Shown here: piece by piece, positions 1-6,365 of the stretch
How the letters are laid out: every line of letters starts with the position of its first letter
How positions within the stretch are numbered: the first letter of the stretch is position 1
Assembly: GCA_023264755.1 (NCBI GenBank)
Contig: JAHFVB010000308.1
Span: forward strand, 1 to 6,365
Direction of reading: 5' to 3'
DNA length: 6,365 nt
DNA from: Mycobacterium sp.
GTDB taxonomy: Bacteria; Actinomycetota; Actinomycetes; Mycobacteriales; Mycobacteriaceae
Notes under the pieces: generated by a model
Seen by the model: the letters and a program-made list of their open reading frames with translations, nothing else
Told to the model about the DNA's origin: nothing
Database searches by the model: none
Position numbers and translations under genes: made by a program

Positions 1-1
1 G

Positions 2-682
2 CCGCGGGCCAAGTCGACGCTGTACGACGCCGGTACCGGCATCGCGATGATCGTGCGCCCGCCGACGCGCCACCAGGCGCCGGGTCGGGTCTACGACGAC
101 CTGTTCAGCGGCGTCGACCTGGTGCCCACCATTCTCGAGTTACTCGGACTGCCGGTGCCCGACGACGTCGAGGGACTTTCCCACGCGACGAATTTATTGG
201 AGTCGATTCCGCATTCCGAACCGGTGCGCACCGAGGTATATACGACCAAGACTTATCACGATTCCTTCGATCCGATTCGCGCCATCCGGACAAAGGAATT
301 CAGTTATATCGAGAACTATGCGAATCGGCCCCTGCTCGACCTGCCGTTGGACATCGAGGAGAGCGCCCCGGGGCAGGCGGTTGCCCAGCAGAGTTCCGCT
401 CCGCGCCCACACCGGGAGCTCTACGATCTCCGCATGGACCCCACCGAGCGGAACAACCTGCTCACCGGGGTCGTCACCGATGAATCGGAGCTCATCGCCG
501 AGGAATTGGCGTTGCTGCTCAACGATTGGCGCAACGAGACCAACGACGTCATTCCGTCCGAATTCGCGGGCACCCGCATATCTGCTAGATATACCGAGAC
601 CTACACCTATCTAATCGAACTGAAATTGCCCAGCCGGTCCGCCATTGCGGCCGAACGCGGTATCGAAGACGACCTCGGCTAG
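2..682 (+). CDS. Sulfatase, C-terminal part (5' end outside window)
   Basis: This frame is open from the left edge to a TAG at 680-682 and gives 226 visible residues with no start in view. The first residues read KSTLYDAGTGIAMIVRPP, then a GVDLVPTILELLGLP stretch. Both are typical of the alkaline-phosphatase-fold sulfatase family, where the Lys of the first motif usually contacts the substrate sulfate. The later PIRAIRTKEFSYIENY and ELYDLRMDPTERNNL segments are the usual C-terminal subdomain of sulfatases resembling heparan N-sulfatase. The family hydrolyses sulfate esters or sulfamates using a formylglycine made from Cys or Ser; that residue and any signal peptide lie outside the window, so activity and location cannot be judged. 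The gene lies 86 bases before stf0 on the same strand, so a role in removing sulfate from a Stf0-derived product is an attractive inference. Several codons are rare for such a genome (TTA, ATA, AGA, CTA), unlike the genes downstream. Confidence 0.9.
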   Translation, partial: PRAKSTLYDAGTGIAMIVRPPTRHQAPGRVYDDLFSGVDLVPTILELLGLPVPDDVEGLSHATNLLESIPHSEPVRTEVYTTKTYHDSFDPIRAIRTKEFSYIENYANRPLLDLPLDIEESAPGQAVAQQSSAPRPHRELYDLRMDPTERNNLLTGVVTDESELIAEELALLLNDWRNETNDVIPSEFAGTRISARYTETYTYLIELKLPSRSAIAAERGIEDDLG

Positions 683-768
683 GGCAATAGTTCGGCTCAC
701 CGCGAATTAAAGGTCACCCGGCTCGGAAGAATAGGCATTTCATTTTCCATGCGGTTAGGCTCTCGCGC
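683..768 (+). other. Sulfatase-stf0 intergenic region
   Basis: This 86-base gap is the only real intergenic space in the window. It is visibly richer in A and T than the genes around it, especially at about 701-750. It ends in the candidate -10 element just before stf0. I see no convincing hairpin followed by a T run, so no intrinsic terminator for the sulfatase is called. Read-through from the sulfatase into stf0 remains possible. Confidence 0.6.
756..761 (+). promoter_or_regulatory. Candidate -10 element for a leaderless stf0 transcript
   Basis: TAGGCT fits the mycobacterial -10 consensus TANNNT. Seven bases separate it from the A of the stf0 ATG at 769, which is the normal distance from a -10 to a transcription start. 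No Shine-Dalgarno-like purine run precedes the ATG. Both facts suggest that the transcript begins at or next to the start codon. No good -35 hexamer is seen about 17 bases upstream, which is common in mycobacteria. This is inferred from sequence only. Confidence 0.5.
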
Positions 769-1572
769 ATGACAGCCCGCCCGACGGCTTATCTGGTGCT
801 CGCATCCCAGCGCAGCGGCAGCACCCTTCTGGTCGAGTCCCTGCGCGCCACTGGCGTGGCCGGCGAGCCGCAGGAGTTCTTCCAGTACCTGCCCGCCACC
901 AGTCAGTCGCCGCAGCCGCGGCAGTGGTTCGCCGATACCGACGACGAGTCGATCCTGCGCCTGCTCGACCCGATCGACGAGGGCAAGCCCGACCTCGCCC
1001 CACCCGAGATCTGGCGGGACTACATCCGCACCGTCGGACGCACGCCCAATGGCGTGTGGGGCGGCAAGCTGATGTGGAATCAGACGCCACTGCTGCTGCA
1101 GCGCGCCGAGGGGCTACCGGAGCGGTCCGGCACCGGGCTGCTGTCGGCGATCCGCGACGTCGTCGGCTCCGATCCGGTGCTGATCCACGTCTACCGCCCC
1201 GACGTGGTGTCCCAGGCGGTGTCGTTCTGGCGCGCCGTGCAGACCCGGGTCTGGCGCGGCCGACCCGATCCCGTCCGCGATGCCCGCGCCGAATACCACG
1301 CGGGGGCCATCGCACACGTGATCACGATGCTGCGGGCGCAGGAGGCAGGGTGGCGGAACTGGTTCGCCGAGGAGCAGGTCGAACCGATCGACGTGTCGTA
1401 TCCAGTGTTGTGGCGCAACCTCACCGACATCGTCGGAACCGTGCTCGACGCGCTGGGGCTGGATCCGCGGTTGGCACCGGCCCCGGTGCTGGAACGACAG
1501 GCCGACCGCCGCTCCGACGAGTGGGTGGACCGCTATCGTGCCGACGCCGAACGAGAGGGACTGCCGCTGTGA
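769..1572 (+). CDS. stf0: Stf0-type PAPS-dependent sulfotransferase (trehalose 2-sulfotransferase family)
   Basis: The 267-residue product matches the length of mycobacterial Stf0, which moves the sulfuryl group of PAPS to the 2-hydroxyl of trehalose to give trehalose-2-sulfate, in M. tuberculosis the first step to sulfolipid-1. The N-terminal SQRSGSTLL (residues 13-21) is the loop binding the 5'-phosphosulfate of PAPS. GEPQEFF follows (32-38), and its Glu36 coincides with the residue I recall as catalytic base of the M. smegmatis enzyme. [18 protein letters not shown] (139-156) looks like the region binding the 3'-phosphate, with Arg143 and Ser148 or Ser152. GGKLMWNQ (98-105) is also typical of the family. 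There is no signal peptide or membrane segment, so it is cytosolic. ATG 769 is chosen because the nucleotide-binding loop starts soon after it and a -10-like element lies just upstream. Its stop overlaps the cysD start. The acceptor is probably trehalose, but this is not proven by sequence. Confidence 0.93.
   Translation: MTARPTAYLVLASQRSGSTLLVESLRATGVAGEPQEFFQYLPATSQSPQPRQWFADTDDESILRLLDPIDEGKPDLAPPEIWRDYIRTVGRTPNGVWGGKLMWNQTPLLLQRAEGLPERSGTGLLSAIRDVVGSDPVLIHVYRPDVVSQAVSFWRAVQTRVWRGRPDPVRDARAEYHAGAIAHVITMLRAQEAGWRNWFAEEQVEPIDVSYPVLWRNLTDIVGTVLDALGLDPRLAPAPVLERQADRRSDEWVDRYRADAEREGLPL
1553..1560 (+). promoter_or_regulatory. Ribosome binding site of cysD, inside stf0
   Basis: GAGAGGGA lies eight bases before the GTG at 1569 and within the last codons of stf0. 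It supports this GTG over any upstream codon of the long open frame, which runs unbroken from about 924 across stf0. Confidence 0.7.
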
Positions 1573-2489
1573 CGACCATCGCCGAGGACACCCACCACGT
1601 CGACGAACTACGGCTGCTGGAAGCCGAGTCGGTGCACATCATCCGTGAAGTCGTCGCCGAACTTCAGCGGCCCGTGCTGCTGTTCTCCGCAGGCAAGGAT
1701 TCGATCGTGCTGCTTCGCCTGGCGGAGAAGGCATTTCGGCCGTTCCCACTGCCCTTCCCGGTGCTGCACGTCGACACCGGTCACAACTTCGCAGAGGTCA
1801 TCGAGTTCCGCGACCGTCGCCTAGGCGAGCACGGCCACAAGCTGATCGTGGGCTCGGTGCAGGAGTCGATCGACAACGGCCGAGTGCCCGACCCCGGCGA
1901 AGGAGCGTCCCGCAACAGGCAGCAGACCCGCACGCTGCTCGACGCGCTCGAGGCCGGCGGGTTCGACGCCGCGTTCGGCGGCGCCCGGCGCGACGAAGAG
2001 CGCGCCAGGGCCAAGGAACGCATCCTGAGCTTCCGCGACGAGTTCGGCCAGTGGGATCCACGCGCCCAACGTCCGGAACCCTGGTCCTTGTACAACGGGC
2101 GCATCAAGAAGGGCGAGCAGGTCCGGGTCTTCCCGTTGTCCAACTGGACCGAGCTGGACATCTGGCGCTACCTCGAACTGGAGCAGCTCGAGCTGCCGTC
2201 GATCTACTTCGCCCATCAGCGGGAGGTCGTCGAACGCGACGGCATCCTGCTGGCCGTCTCGGAGTACGTCCAGCCGCGGCCCGGCGAATCGGCTGCCGTC
2301 GAATGGGTGCGCTACCGCACCGTCGGCGATCTGACCATCACCGGCGCGGTGCGCTCCCGGGCCACCGACATCGCCGGCGTCATCGAGGAGATCTCCGCGG
2401 CTACGGTGTCCGAGCGCGGCGAGACCCGCGCCGACGACCGAACCTCGGTAGCGGCCATGGAAGATCGCAAGCGGGAGGGCTACTTCTGA
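1569..2489 (+). CDS. cysD: Sulfate adenylyltransferase subunit 2 (ATP sulfurylase small subunit)
   Basis: CysD forms APS and pyrophosphate from sulfate and ATP in the cytosol; the reaction is driven by GTP hydrolysis in its partner CysN. The 306-residue product has the family length. [11 protein letters not shown] (39-49) is the PP-loop binding ATP, and [14 protein letters not shown] follows. [48 protein letters not shown] and the C-terminal [14 protein letters not shown] are all diagnostic of CysD rather than of PAPS reductase, its PP-loop relative. The GTG start is chosen because it has a good ribosome binding site, gives the usual N-terminus ([16 protein letters not shown]) and overlaps the stf0 stop as GTGA. 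The upstream extension of this frame is only the shadow of stf0. The stop shares one base with the cysNC start, so stf0, cysD and cysNC appear translationally coupled. It is probably a second copy dedicated to sulfation, since mycobacteria normally carry a housekeeping cysDNC elsewhere; that cannot be seen here. Confidence 0.96.
   Translation: MTTIAEDTHHVDELRLLEAESVHIIREVVAELQRPVLLFSAGKDSIVLLRLAEKAFRPFPLPFPVLHVDTGHNFAEVIEFRDRRLGEHGHKLIVGSVQESIDNGRVPDPGEGASRNRQQTRTLLDALEAGGFDAAFGGARRDEERARAKERILSFRDEFGQWDPRAQRPEPWSLYNGRIKKGEQVRVFPLSNWTELDIWRYLELEQLELPSIYFAHQREVVERDGILLAVSEYVQPRPGESAAVEWVRYRTVGDLTITGAVRSRATDIAGVIEEISAATVSERGETRADDRTSVAAMEDRKREGYF
2473..2478 (+). promoter_or_regulatory. Ribosome binding site of cysNC, inside cysD
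   Basis: GGGAGG sits ten bases before the ATG at 2489, in the codons for the conserved C-terminal REGYF of CysD. It fixes the cysNC start at the ATG overlapping the cysD stop as TGATG. Confidence 0.65.
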
Positions 2490-4369
2490 TGAGCCACCAA
2501 GAGCCTCGCCAACTGCTGCGGCTGGCTACCGCCGGGTCCGTCGACGACGGCAAGAGCACCCTGATCGGCCGGCTGATGCACGACACCGACAGCCTGCCGC
2601 TCGACCATCTCGAAGCCGTCACCGACGAAGAGGGCGTGGCCGACCTGGCCGCGCTGTCCGACGGGCTGCGCGCCGAGCGCGAGCAGGGCATCACCATCGA
2701 CGTGGCCTACCGGTTCTTCTCCACCGAGCGCCGCAGTTACATCCTGGCCGACACCCCCGGCCACGAGCGCTACACCCGCAACATGTTCACCGGCGCGTCC
2801 AACGCCCACGTCGCCGTGCTCCTCGTCGACGCCCGAGCCGGGGTACTGCGACAGACCCGCCGACACGCCAGGATCGCAAACCTCTTGGGTATCAAGCACT
2901 TCGTCGCCACCGTCAACAAGATCGACCTCGTCGACTTCGACCAGGCCAAGTTCGACGACGTGGCCGCCGAACTACAGCAGATGGCCGCCCGCCTCGGAGG
3001 CGCCGAGCTGACGGTCATCCCGATCGCCGCCAAACACGGCGACAACGTCGTGCACCGTTCCGCCCACACGCCCTGGTACCAGGGGCCGACGCTGCTCGAG
3101 TACCTCGAGGGCGTCGAACTATCGGCCCCCCAGCCCGAGCCGGCCAAGTTACGGCTGCCCATCCAGTGGGTGTCCCGCCCCACCACCGACGTTCGGCGGC
3201 GCTACACCGGCCGGTTGGCGGCAGGGACCGTGAGCGTCGGCGACTCCATCGTGTCGTTGCCGGCGGGCACGCGCTCCACGGTCACCGCGATCGACACCCT
3301 CGATGACGCCCGCGCGACTGCCGTTGCACCGCTATCGGTTTCGATCGAGCTCGCCGATGACATCGACGTCGGCCGAGGCGACGTCTTCGTCAGTGGCAGC
3401 GACGACGCCAGCCTGCCGGTGCTGGCCCGCGAGCTCGACGCGACGGTGTGCTGGTTCGCCGAGACGCCGCTGCGGGCCGGCGACCGAGTCGCGCTCAAGC
3501 AGACCACCAAGACGGTTCGGGCGACCGTGCAGGCGCTGCACTCCAGACTGGACCCCGAGACGCTCGACGAATTGGACAATCCAGTCGAGTTGTCACTCAA
3601 CGACATCGGCACGGTGACCCTGCGCACCAGCTCGATCGTGGTGGCCGACCCCTATGCCGACAATCGGGACAGCGGGGCGTTCATCCTGATCGACGAGACA
3701 TCCAACGACACCATCGGCGCGGGCACCATCCTCGAACCCCGCGAGGTCAAGCCCGGCACCCAAACCCGCAACGACATCCGTTGGCACCCTTCGGCACTGG
3801 ACCGAGCCCATCGCTGGACGGCGACGGGCCAACGCGGTGCCACCATCTGGTTCACCGGGCTACCCGCGTCGGGCAAGTCGACGCTGGCCGTCGCGGTCGA
3901 ACGTGCCCTCGTCGAAGCCGGCGACGTCGCCTACCTGCTGGACGGCGACAACATCAGACACGGACTCTCCGACGACCTCGGCTTCTCCCCCGGTGATCGC
4001 GCGGAGAACATCAGGCGAGTGGGACACCTCACCCGCCTGTTCGCCGACGCCGGAGTGGTCGCGCTGGCCTCGCTGGTGTCTCCGCTGAAGTCCGACCGAG
4101 AGATCGCCAGGGCGCTCAACGATGCGGCCAAGTTGCCGTTCCTCGAGGTGTACGTCGCCACGTCGTTGGCGGAGTGCGAGAAGCGGGATCCGAAGGGGCT
4201 CTACGCTCGCGCGCGGGCCGGCGAACTGAAGGGGCTCACCGGCGTCGACGCCCCGTACGAGGCGCCGGAGCATCCGGACCTGGTGCTCGACACCGCGGGC
4301 GCAGACATCGACGAGCTGGTCGCCCGGGTGATCGCGCTACTCGACGAGCGGCGTCAGCCACCAACCTGA
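2489..4369 (+). CDS. cysNC: Bifunctional sulfate adenylyltransferase subunit 1 / APS kinase (CysN-CysC fusion)
   Basis: This 626-residue fusion supplies the GTPase that drives APS synthesis by CysD, plus the APS kinase that makes PAPS. The N-terminal EF-Tu-like GTPase has GSVDDGKST (P-loop, 16-24), a switch I region with [14 protein letters not shown] (64-77), DTPGHE (88-93) and NKID (143-146). Beta-barrel domains follow from about residue 221 ([11 protein letters not shown]) to about 430. The C-terminal APS kinase domain starts near 450 with GLPASGKST (457-465), then [39 protein letters not shown] with Ser531 at the position of the phosphorylatable serine of bacterial CysC, and [30 protein letters not shown]. 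All key motifs of both halves are present, so both activities should work. Length and fusion agree with M. tuberculosis CysN/C. The protein is cytosolic and expected to form a complex with CysD. It is the last gene of the stf0-cysD-cysNC unit, and its final 16 bases overlap the end of the opposing methyltransferase gene. Confidence 0.96.
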   Translation: MSHQEPRQLLRLATAGSVDDGKSTLIGRLMHDTDSLPLDHLEAVTDEEGVADLAALSDGLRAEREQGITIDVAYRFFSTERRSYILADTPGHERYTRNMFTGASNAHVAVLLVDARAGVLRQTRRHARIANLLGIKHFVATVNKIDLVDFDQAKFDDVAAELQQMAARLGGAELTVIPIAAKHGDNVVHRSAHTPWYQGPTLLEYLEGVELSAPQPEPAKLRLPIQWVSRPTTDVRRRYTGRLAAGTVSVGDSIVSLPAGTRSTVTAIDTLDDARATAVAPLSVSIELADDIDVGRGDVFVSGSDDASLPVLARELDATVCWFAETPLRAGDRVALKQTTKTVRATVQALHSRLDPETLDELDNPVELSLNDIGTVTLRTSSIVVADPYADNRDSGAFILIDETSNDTIGAGTILEPREVKPGTQTRNDIRWHPSALDRAHRWTATGQRGATIWFTGLPASGKSTLAVAVERALVEAGDVAYLLDGDNIRHGLSDDLGFSPGDRAENIRRVGHLTRLFADAGVVALASLVSPLKSDREIARALNDAAKLPFLEVYVATSLAECEKRDPKGLYARARAGELKGLTGVDAPYEAPEHPDLVLDTAGADIDELVARVIALLDERRQPPT

Positions 4370-5121
4370 GCGACGACGAAGATCCGCCGGAACGGGAAGA
4401 ACGTGCGACCGTCGGGCCGTGCCGGATAGCGCTCGTCCAGCACGGGGATCAACTCCCGACGGAACTCTTGCCAATCCGCTTCGCTCAGGGCCCCCTTCAC
4501 CGGGGTAAGCGCGGTGCCCGTGATCCAGTCCAGCACCGGATGCTCACCGGTGAGCTCGTGGACGTACGTGGTCTCCCAGGTGTCGACGGCACAACCCGCG
4601 TCGGCGAGCAGCGCGGCGTACTCGGCCGCCGAGTCGACGACCTTGCCGACGCGAAAGGGGATGTCGCGCAACGCGTCCAGCCATCGTGGGCTGCTAGCCA
4701 ACTCACGCACCGCTGCGTGCGACGGCGCATCGAAGTTGCCGGGCACCTGCATGGCGATCCACGCCCCCGCAGGCAACTGTCTGGCCCAGCGCACGAGCAG
4801 TTCGCGATGAGTGGGCACCCACTGCAGCGCCGCGTTGCTCAGCACGACGTCGGTGTCGGGCTCGGGCACCCACTGCTCCAACTCGCCAAGGCTCGCGTCG
4901 AGCCCCCGCGCCCGCGCCGCCTCGACCATCTCCTGGGAGCTGTCGACGGCTTCGATGGTCGCCTCGGGCCAGCGAGCCGACAGGGTGGCCGTCAGATTGC
5001 CCGGCCCACAGCCCAGGTCCACGACGCGCCTTGGCGACTGCGCTGCCACCCGGGCCAACAGGTCGTAGAACGGGCGCCCGCGATGGTCCGCGAAGGCGAG
5101 GTACACGTCAGGGTTCCACAT
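4354..5121 (-). CDS. tam: SAM-dependent methyltransferase, trans-aconitate 2-methyltransferase family
   Basis: The 255-residue product begins [25 protein letters not shown], the signature opening of Tam proteins. [12 protein letters not shown] (33-44) is the SAM-binding motif I. The acidic residue of VDSSQEM, then [17 protein letters not shown] and [14 protein letters not shown], complete the family pattern. Tam methylates trans-aconitate, which forms from cis-aconitate and inhibits aconitase; the enzyme is cytosolic. The ATG whose complement is at 5119-5121 is chosen because a strong GAGGAGGA lies ten bases upstream and homologues begin with WNPD; the frame stays open further upstream but encodes nothing family-like. 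It converges on cysNC with a 16-base overlap and diverges from the amidohydrolase gene. M. tuberculosis tam (Rv0294) also lies opposite stf0, so this position appears conserved. Substrate is assigned by family resemblance only; another small carboxylate is possible. Confidence 0.88.
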   Translation of the reverse strand: MWNPDVYLAFADHRGRPFYDLLARVAAQSPRRVVDLGCGPGNLTATLSARWPEATIEAVDSSQEMVEAARARGLDASLGELEQWVPEPDTDVVLSNAALQWVPTHRELLVRWARQLPAGAWIAMQVPGNFDAPSHAAVRELASSPRWLDALRDIPFRVGKVVDSAAEYAALLADAGCAVDTWETTYVHELTGEHPVLDWITGTALTPVKGALSEADWQEFRRELIPVLDERYPARPDGRTFFPFRRIFVVAQVGG

Positions 5122-5131
5122 GAGCCGATCG

Positions 5132-5139
5132 TCCTCCTC
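5132..5139 (-). promoter_or_regulatory. Ribosome binding site of tam
   Basis: On the minus strand this reads GAGGAGGA, ten bases before the tam ATG. It is the best Shine-Dalgarno sequence in the window and decides the start in a frame that is open far upstream. On the plus strand it would encode a run of serines, which argues against a plus-strand gene starting at ATG 5120. Confidence 0.8.
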
Positions 5140-5153
5140 GAAGCTGGGAGTGC

Positions 5154-5160
5154 CATTCTG
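5154..5160. promoter_or_regulatory. Possible overlapping divergent -10 elements for tam and the amidohydrolase gene
   Basis: CATTCT (5154-5159, plus strand) and CAGAAT (5160-5155, minus strand) each match TANNNT at all but the first base. The plus-strand element lies five or eight bases before the ATGs at 5165 and 5168, which would give a near-leaderless amidohydrolase transcript. The minus-strand element would start a tam transcript near 5147 and leave room for its ribosome binding site. No -35 is convincing on either strand. This is a weak call based on one short AT-richer spot between two divergent starts. Confidence 0.22.
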
Positions 5161-5164
5161 TCTG

Positions 5165-6052
5165 ATGATGGACGAAGCAACGGCCGTACGTGCTGTGTGG
5201 GAATCGTTGGGGCTGCCCGGCCTCGTCGACGTCCACACGCACTTCATGCCGAAGAACGTGATGGACAAGGTGTGGCAGTACTTCGACGCCGTAGGCCCGC
5301 TGGTGGGGCGCACCTGGCCGATCACCTACCGCGCCGACGAGGCCGACCGGCTGGAGCGGCTGCGGGCGTTCGGGGTGCGCGCGTTCACCTCGCTGGTGTA
5401 CCCGCACAAGCCCCAGATGGCCGCCTGGCTGAACCAGTGGGCCGCTCAGTTCGCGGCCGACACCCCGGACTGCCTGGCCACCGCGACCTTCTACCCCGAG
5501 CCGGGCGCCGCCGATTACGTCACCGCCGCCGTCGAGGCCGGCACCAGGGTGTTCAAGGCACACGTCCAAGTCGGGGCCTACGACCCGACCGACCCGCTGC
5601 TCGACGGCGTGTGGGGCGTGCTCGCCGAGGCGCAGGTGCCCGTCGTCATCCACTGTGGTTCGGGCCCCCAACCGGGCACGTTCACCGGACCCGAACCGAT
5701 TCGGGCCGTCCTGGCCCAGCACCCGGCACTGCGCTTGATCGTCGCCCACCTTGGCATGCCCGAGTACGTCGACTTCCTCGACATCTGCTCGTCCTACCCG
5801 GAGGTTCGGCTCGACACGACGATGGCGTTCACCCCATTCGTGGAGCAGCAGATGCCGTTTCCGGCAGCCGAGCGAAGCAGGCTGCTCGACCTGGGTGATC
5901 GCATCCTGTTCGGCAGCGACTTTCCCAACATCCCCTACGGCTATGTCGAGGCCATGCAGGCCTTGACCACCCTGGACGGTATCGATGACGACTGGCTGCG
6001 CGGGGTGTTCCACGACAACGCCGCGCGACTGTTCGGGCTCGCGGCGGACTAA
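5165..6052 (+). CDS. Amidohydrolase-2 family metal-dependent hydrolase (TIM barrel)
   Basis: The 295-residue product carries the metal-site pattern of the amidohydrolase-2 (ACMSD-like) family. DVHTHF near the N-terminus gives His24 and His26. FKAHVQVG places Lys131 and His133 on a mid strand. VVIHCGSG gives His163, [11 protein letters not shown] gives His195, and [13 protein letters not shown] gives Asp252; NAARLFGL is the usual C-terminal ending. Members hydrolyse or decarboxylate small organic substrates using one metal ion. The substrate here cannot be told from sequence. No signal peptide is seen, so it is probably cytosolic. Two adjacent ATGs (5165 and 5168) are both plausible; an upstream ATG at 5120 would add a poor serine-rich segment overlapping the tam ribosome binding site. 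No good ribosome binding site precedes 5165: GGGAG at 5146-5150 is too far away. Divergent from tam by about 43 bases and convergent with the next gene with no gap, so it is probably transcribed alone. Confidence 0.88.
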   Translation: MMDEATAVRAVWESLGLPGLVDVHTHFMPKNVMDKVWQYFDAVGPLVGRTWPITYRADEADRLERLRAFGVRAFTSLVYPHKPQMAAWLNQWAAQFAADTPDCLATATFYPEPGAADYVTAAVEAGTRVFKAHVQVGAYDPTDPLLDGVWGVLAEAQVPVVIHCGSGPQPGTFTGPEPIRAVLAQHPALRLIVAHLGMPEYVDFLDICSSYPEVRLDTTMAFTPFVEQQMPFPAAERSRLLDLGDRILFGSDFPNIPYGYVEAMQALTTLDGIDDDWLRGVFHDNAARLFGLAAD

Positions 6053-6365
6053 CTAACCGCTCAGCTCGCCGGCGAAGTGCCGGACCATCAGTTCGCGGGC
6101 CTGCGGATAGTCGTGCAGGGCAGCGCAAGCCACCGCACCCAGCCTCCGCACCGCGGCCGCGTCGACCCCGCGCAGCCGAGTGAAGTCCTCGATCCACGCG
6201 GCAGTCTCGGCGATCGGACGCGGATCGCCGGTCAACAGGGCCGCCGACACCGCGTGCAGGACCTGGTGCAACGGCTCGTCCCCGACCTCCGGCACGGCAC
6301 CGGCAGGCCAGCCCTCGCGCAGTCGGGCGACGAGATCGCGATGGTCCAGTTCGAGCGCCGCCTGT
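6053..6365 (-). CDS. Unrecognised helix-rich protein, C-terminal part (5' end outside window)
   Basis: On the minus strand the frame is open from the right edge to a TAG at 6053-6055 and gives 103 visible residues. A GTG at 6293-6295 could serve as a start, but in-frame coding of the same quality continues upstream of it (ELDHRDLVARLREGWPAGAVPEVGDEPLHQVLHAV), so the gene most likely extends beyond the window. The visible part is rich in Ala, Leu, Arg and Glu and looks wholly alpha-helical, with helices around GDPRPIAETAAWIEDFTRLRG, VDAAAVRRLGAVACAALHDY and PQARELMVRHFAGEL. There is no membrane segment. The helix spacing recalls small helical modules attached to sensor or cobalamin-binding proteins, but that is only an impression and no function is assigned. 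Its stop directly abuts the amidohydrolase stop, leaving no space for a terminator. Confidence 0.7.
   Translation of the reverse strand, partial: QAALELDHRDLVARLREGWPAGAVPEVGDEPLHQVLHAVSAALLTGDPRPIAETAAWIEDFTRLRGVDAAAVRRLGAVACAALHDYPQARELMVRHFAGELSG

Noticed and set aside
10..22. Repeated 13-mer CAAGTCGACGCTG, also present in the APS kinase P-loop region near 3874-3886
   Set aside because: Both copies encode Lys-Ser-Thr-Leu within unrelated conserved motifs and share preferred codons. The match is short and is best explained by coincidence.
691..706. Small inverted repeat TTCG...CGAA after the sulfatase stop
   Set aside because: The stem is only four bases with a long loop and no T run follows, so it is not a credible terminator.
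924..1568. In-frame upstream extension of cysD across stf0
   Set aside because: The extension is Arg/Pro/Ala-rich nonsense in another frame of stf0. The GTG at 1569 has a good ribosome binding site and gives the normal CysD length.
2051..2488. In-frame upstream extension of cysNC into cysD
   Set aside because: It is a shadow of cysD. The CysN N-terminus with its P-loop fits the ATG at 2489, which has its own ribosome binding site.
5120..5164. Possible N-terminal extension or signal sequence of the amidohydrolase ([16 protein letters not shown])
   Set aside because: The serine run is the complement of the tam ribosome binding site. There is no proper hydrophobic core, no ribosome binding site, and the family domain starts after 5165.
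4174..5898. Very long plus-strand open frame (574 codons) covering the end of cysNC, antisense tam and the start of the amidohydrolase
   Set aside because: It has no family-like motifs, is rich in Arg, Gly and Pro as shadow frames of GC-rich genes are, and crosses three well-supported genes.
5108..6013. Minus-strand open frame of about 300 codons opposite the amidohydrolase
   Set aside because: It is the antisense shadow of a gene with clear metal-binding motifs; it has low-complexity Gly, Val and Arg content and no recognisable domain.

Overview
The window is GC-rich with strongly GC-ending codons, a GTG start, stop/start-overlapping gene pairs and a TANNNT-type -10 placed directly before an ATG. 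Together with the gene set (a Stf0-type trehalose sulfotransferase, a fused CysN/CysC and a Tam-type methyltransferase), this points to an actinobacterium, most likely a Mycobacterium/Mycolicibacterium. It is fully packed: the longest stretch without a gene is 86 bases (683-768).

Layout, left to right: (1) the C-terminal part of a sulfatase, plus strand, cut by the left edge (2-682). (2) stf0, a PAPS-dependent sulfotransferase (769-1572). (3) cysD, ATP sulfurylase small subunit, starting at a GTG inside the stf0 stop (1569-2489). (4) cysNC, ATP sulfurylase GTPase subunit fused to APS kinase, starting inside the cysD stop (2489-4369). (5) tam-like SAM methyltransferase on the minus strand (4354-5121), its 3' end overlapping cysNC by 16 bases. 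(6) an amidohydrolase-2 family metal hydrolase on the plus strand (about 5165-6052), divergent from tam. (7) the C-terminal part of an unrecognised, helix-rich protein on the minus strand (6053-6365), cut by the right edge and abutting the amidohydrolase with no gap.

Functional reading: cysD and cysNC activate sulfate (sulfate + ATP to APS, APS + ATP to PAPS), and Stf0 is a PAPS consumer, classically making trehalose-2-sulfate. Donor synthesis and use are therefore encoded as one translationally coupled unit, next to a sulfatase that could remove sulfate. From memory, M. tuberculosis has sulfatase (Rv0296c), stf0 (Rv0295c) and tam (Rv0294) together without cysDNC between them, and carries its cysDNC elsewhere (Rv1285-Rv1286). 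This window looks like the same neighbourhood with a dedicated PAPS-synthesis pair placed between stf0 and tam. That is the most interesting feature here. I see no RNA genes, CRISPR arrays, insertion sequences or attachment sites.
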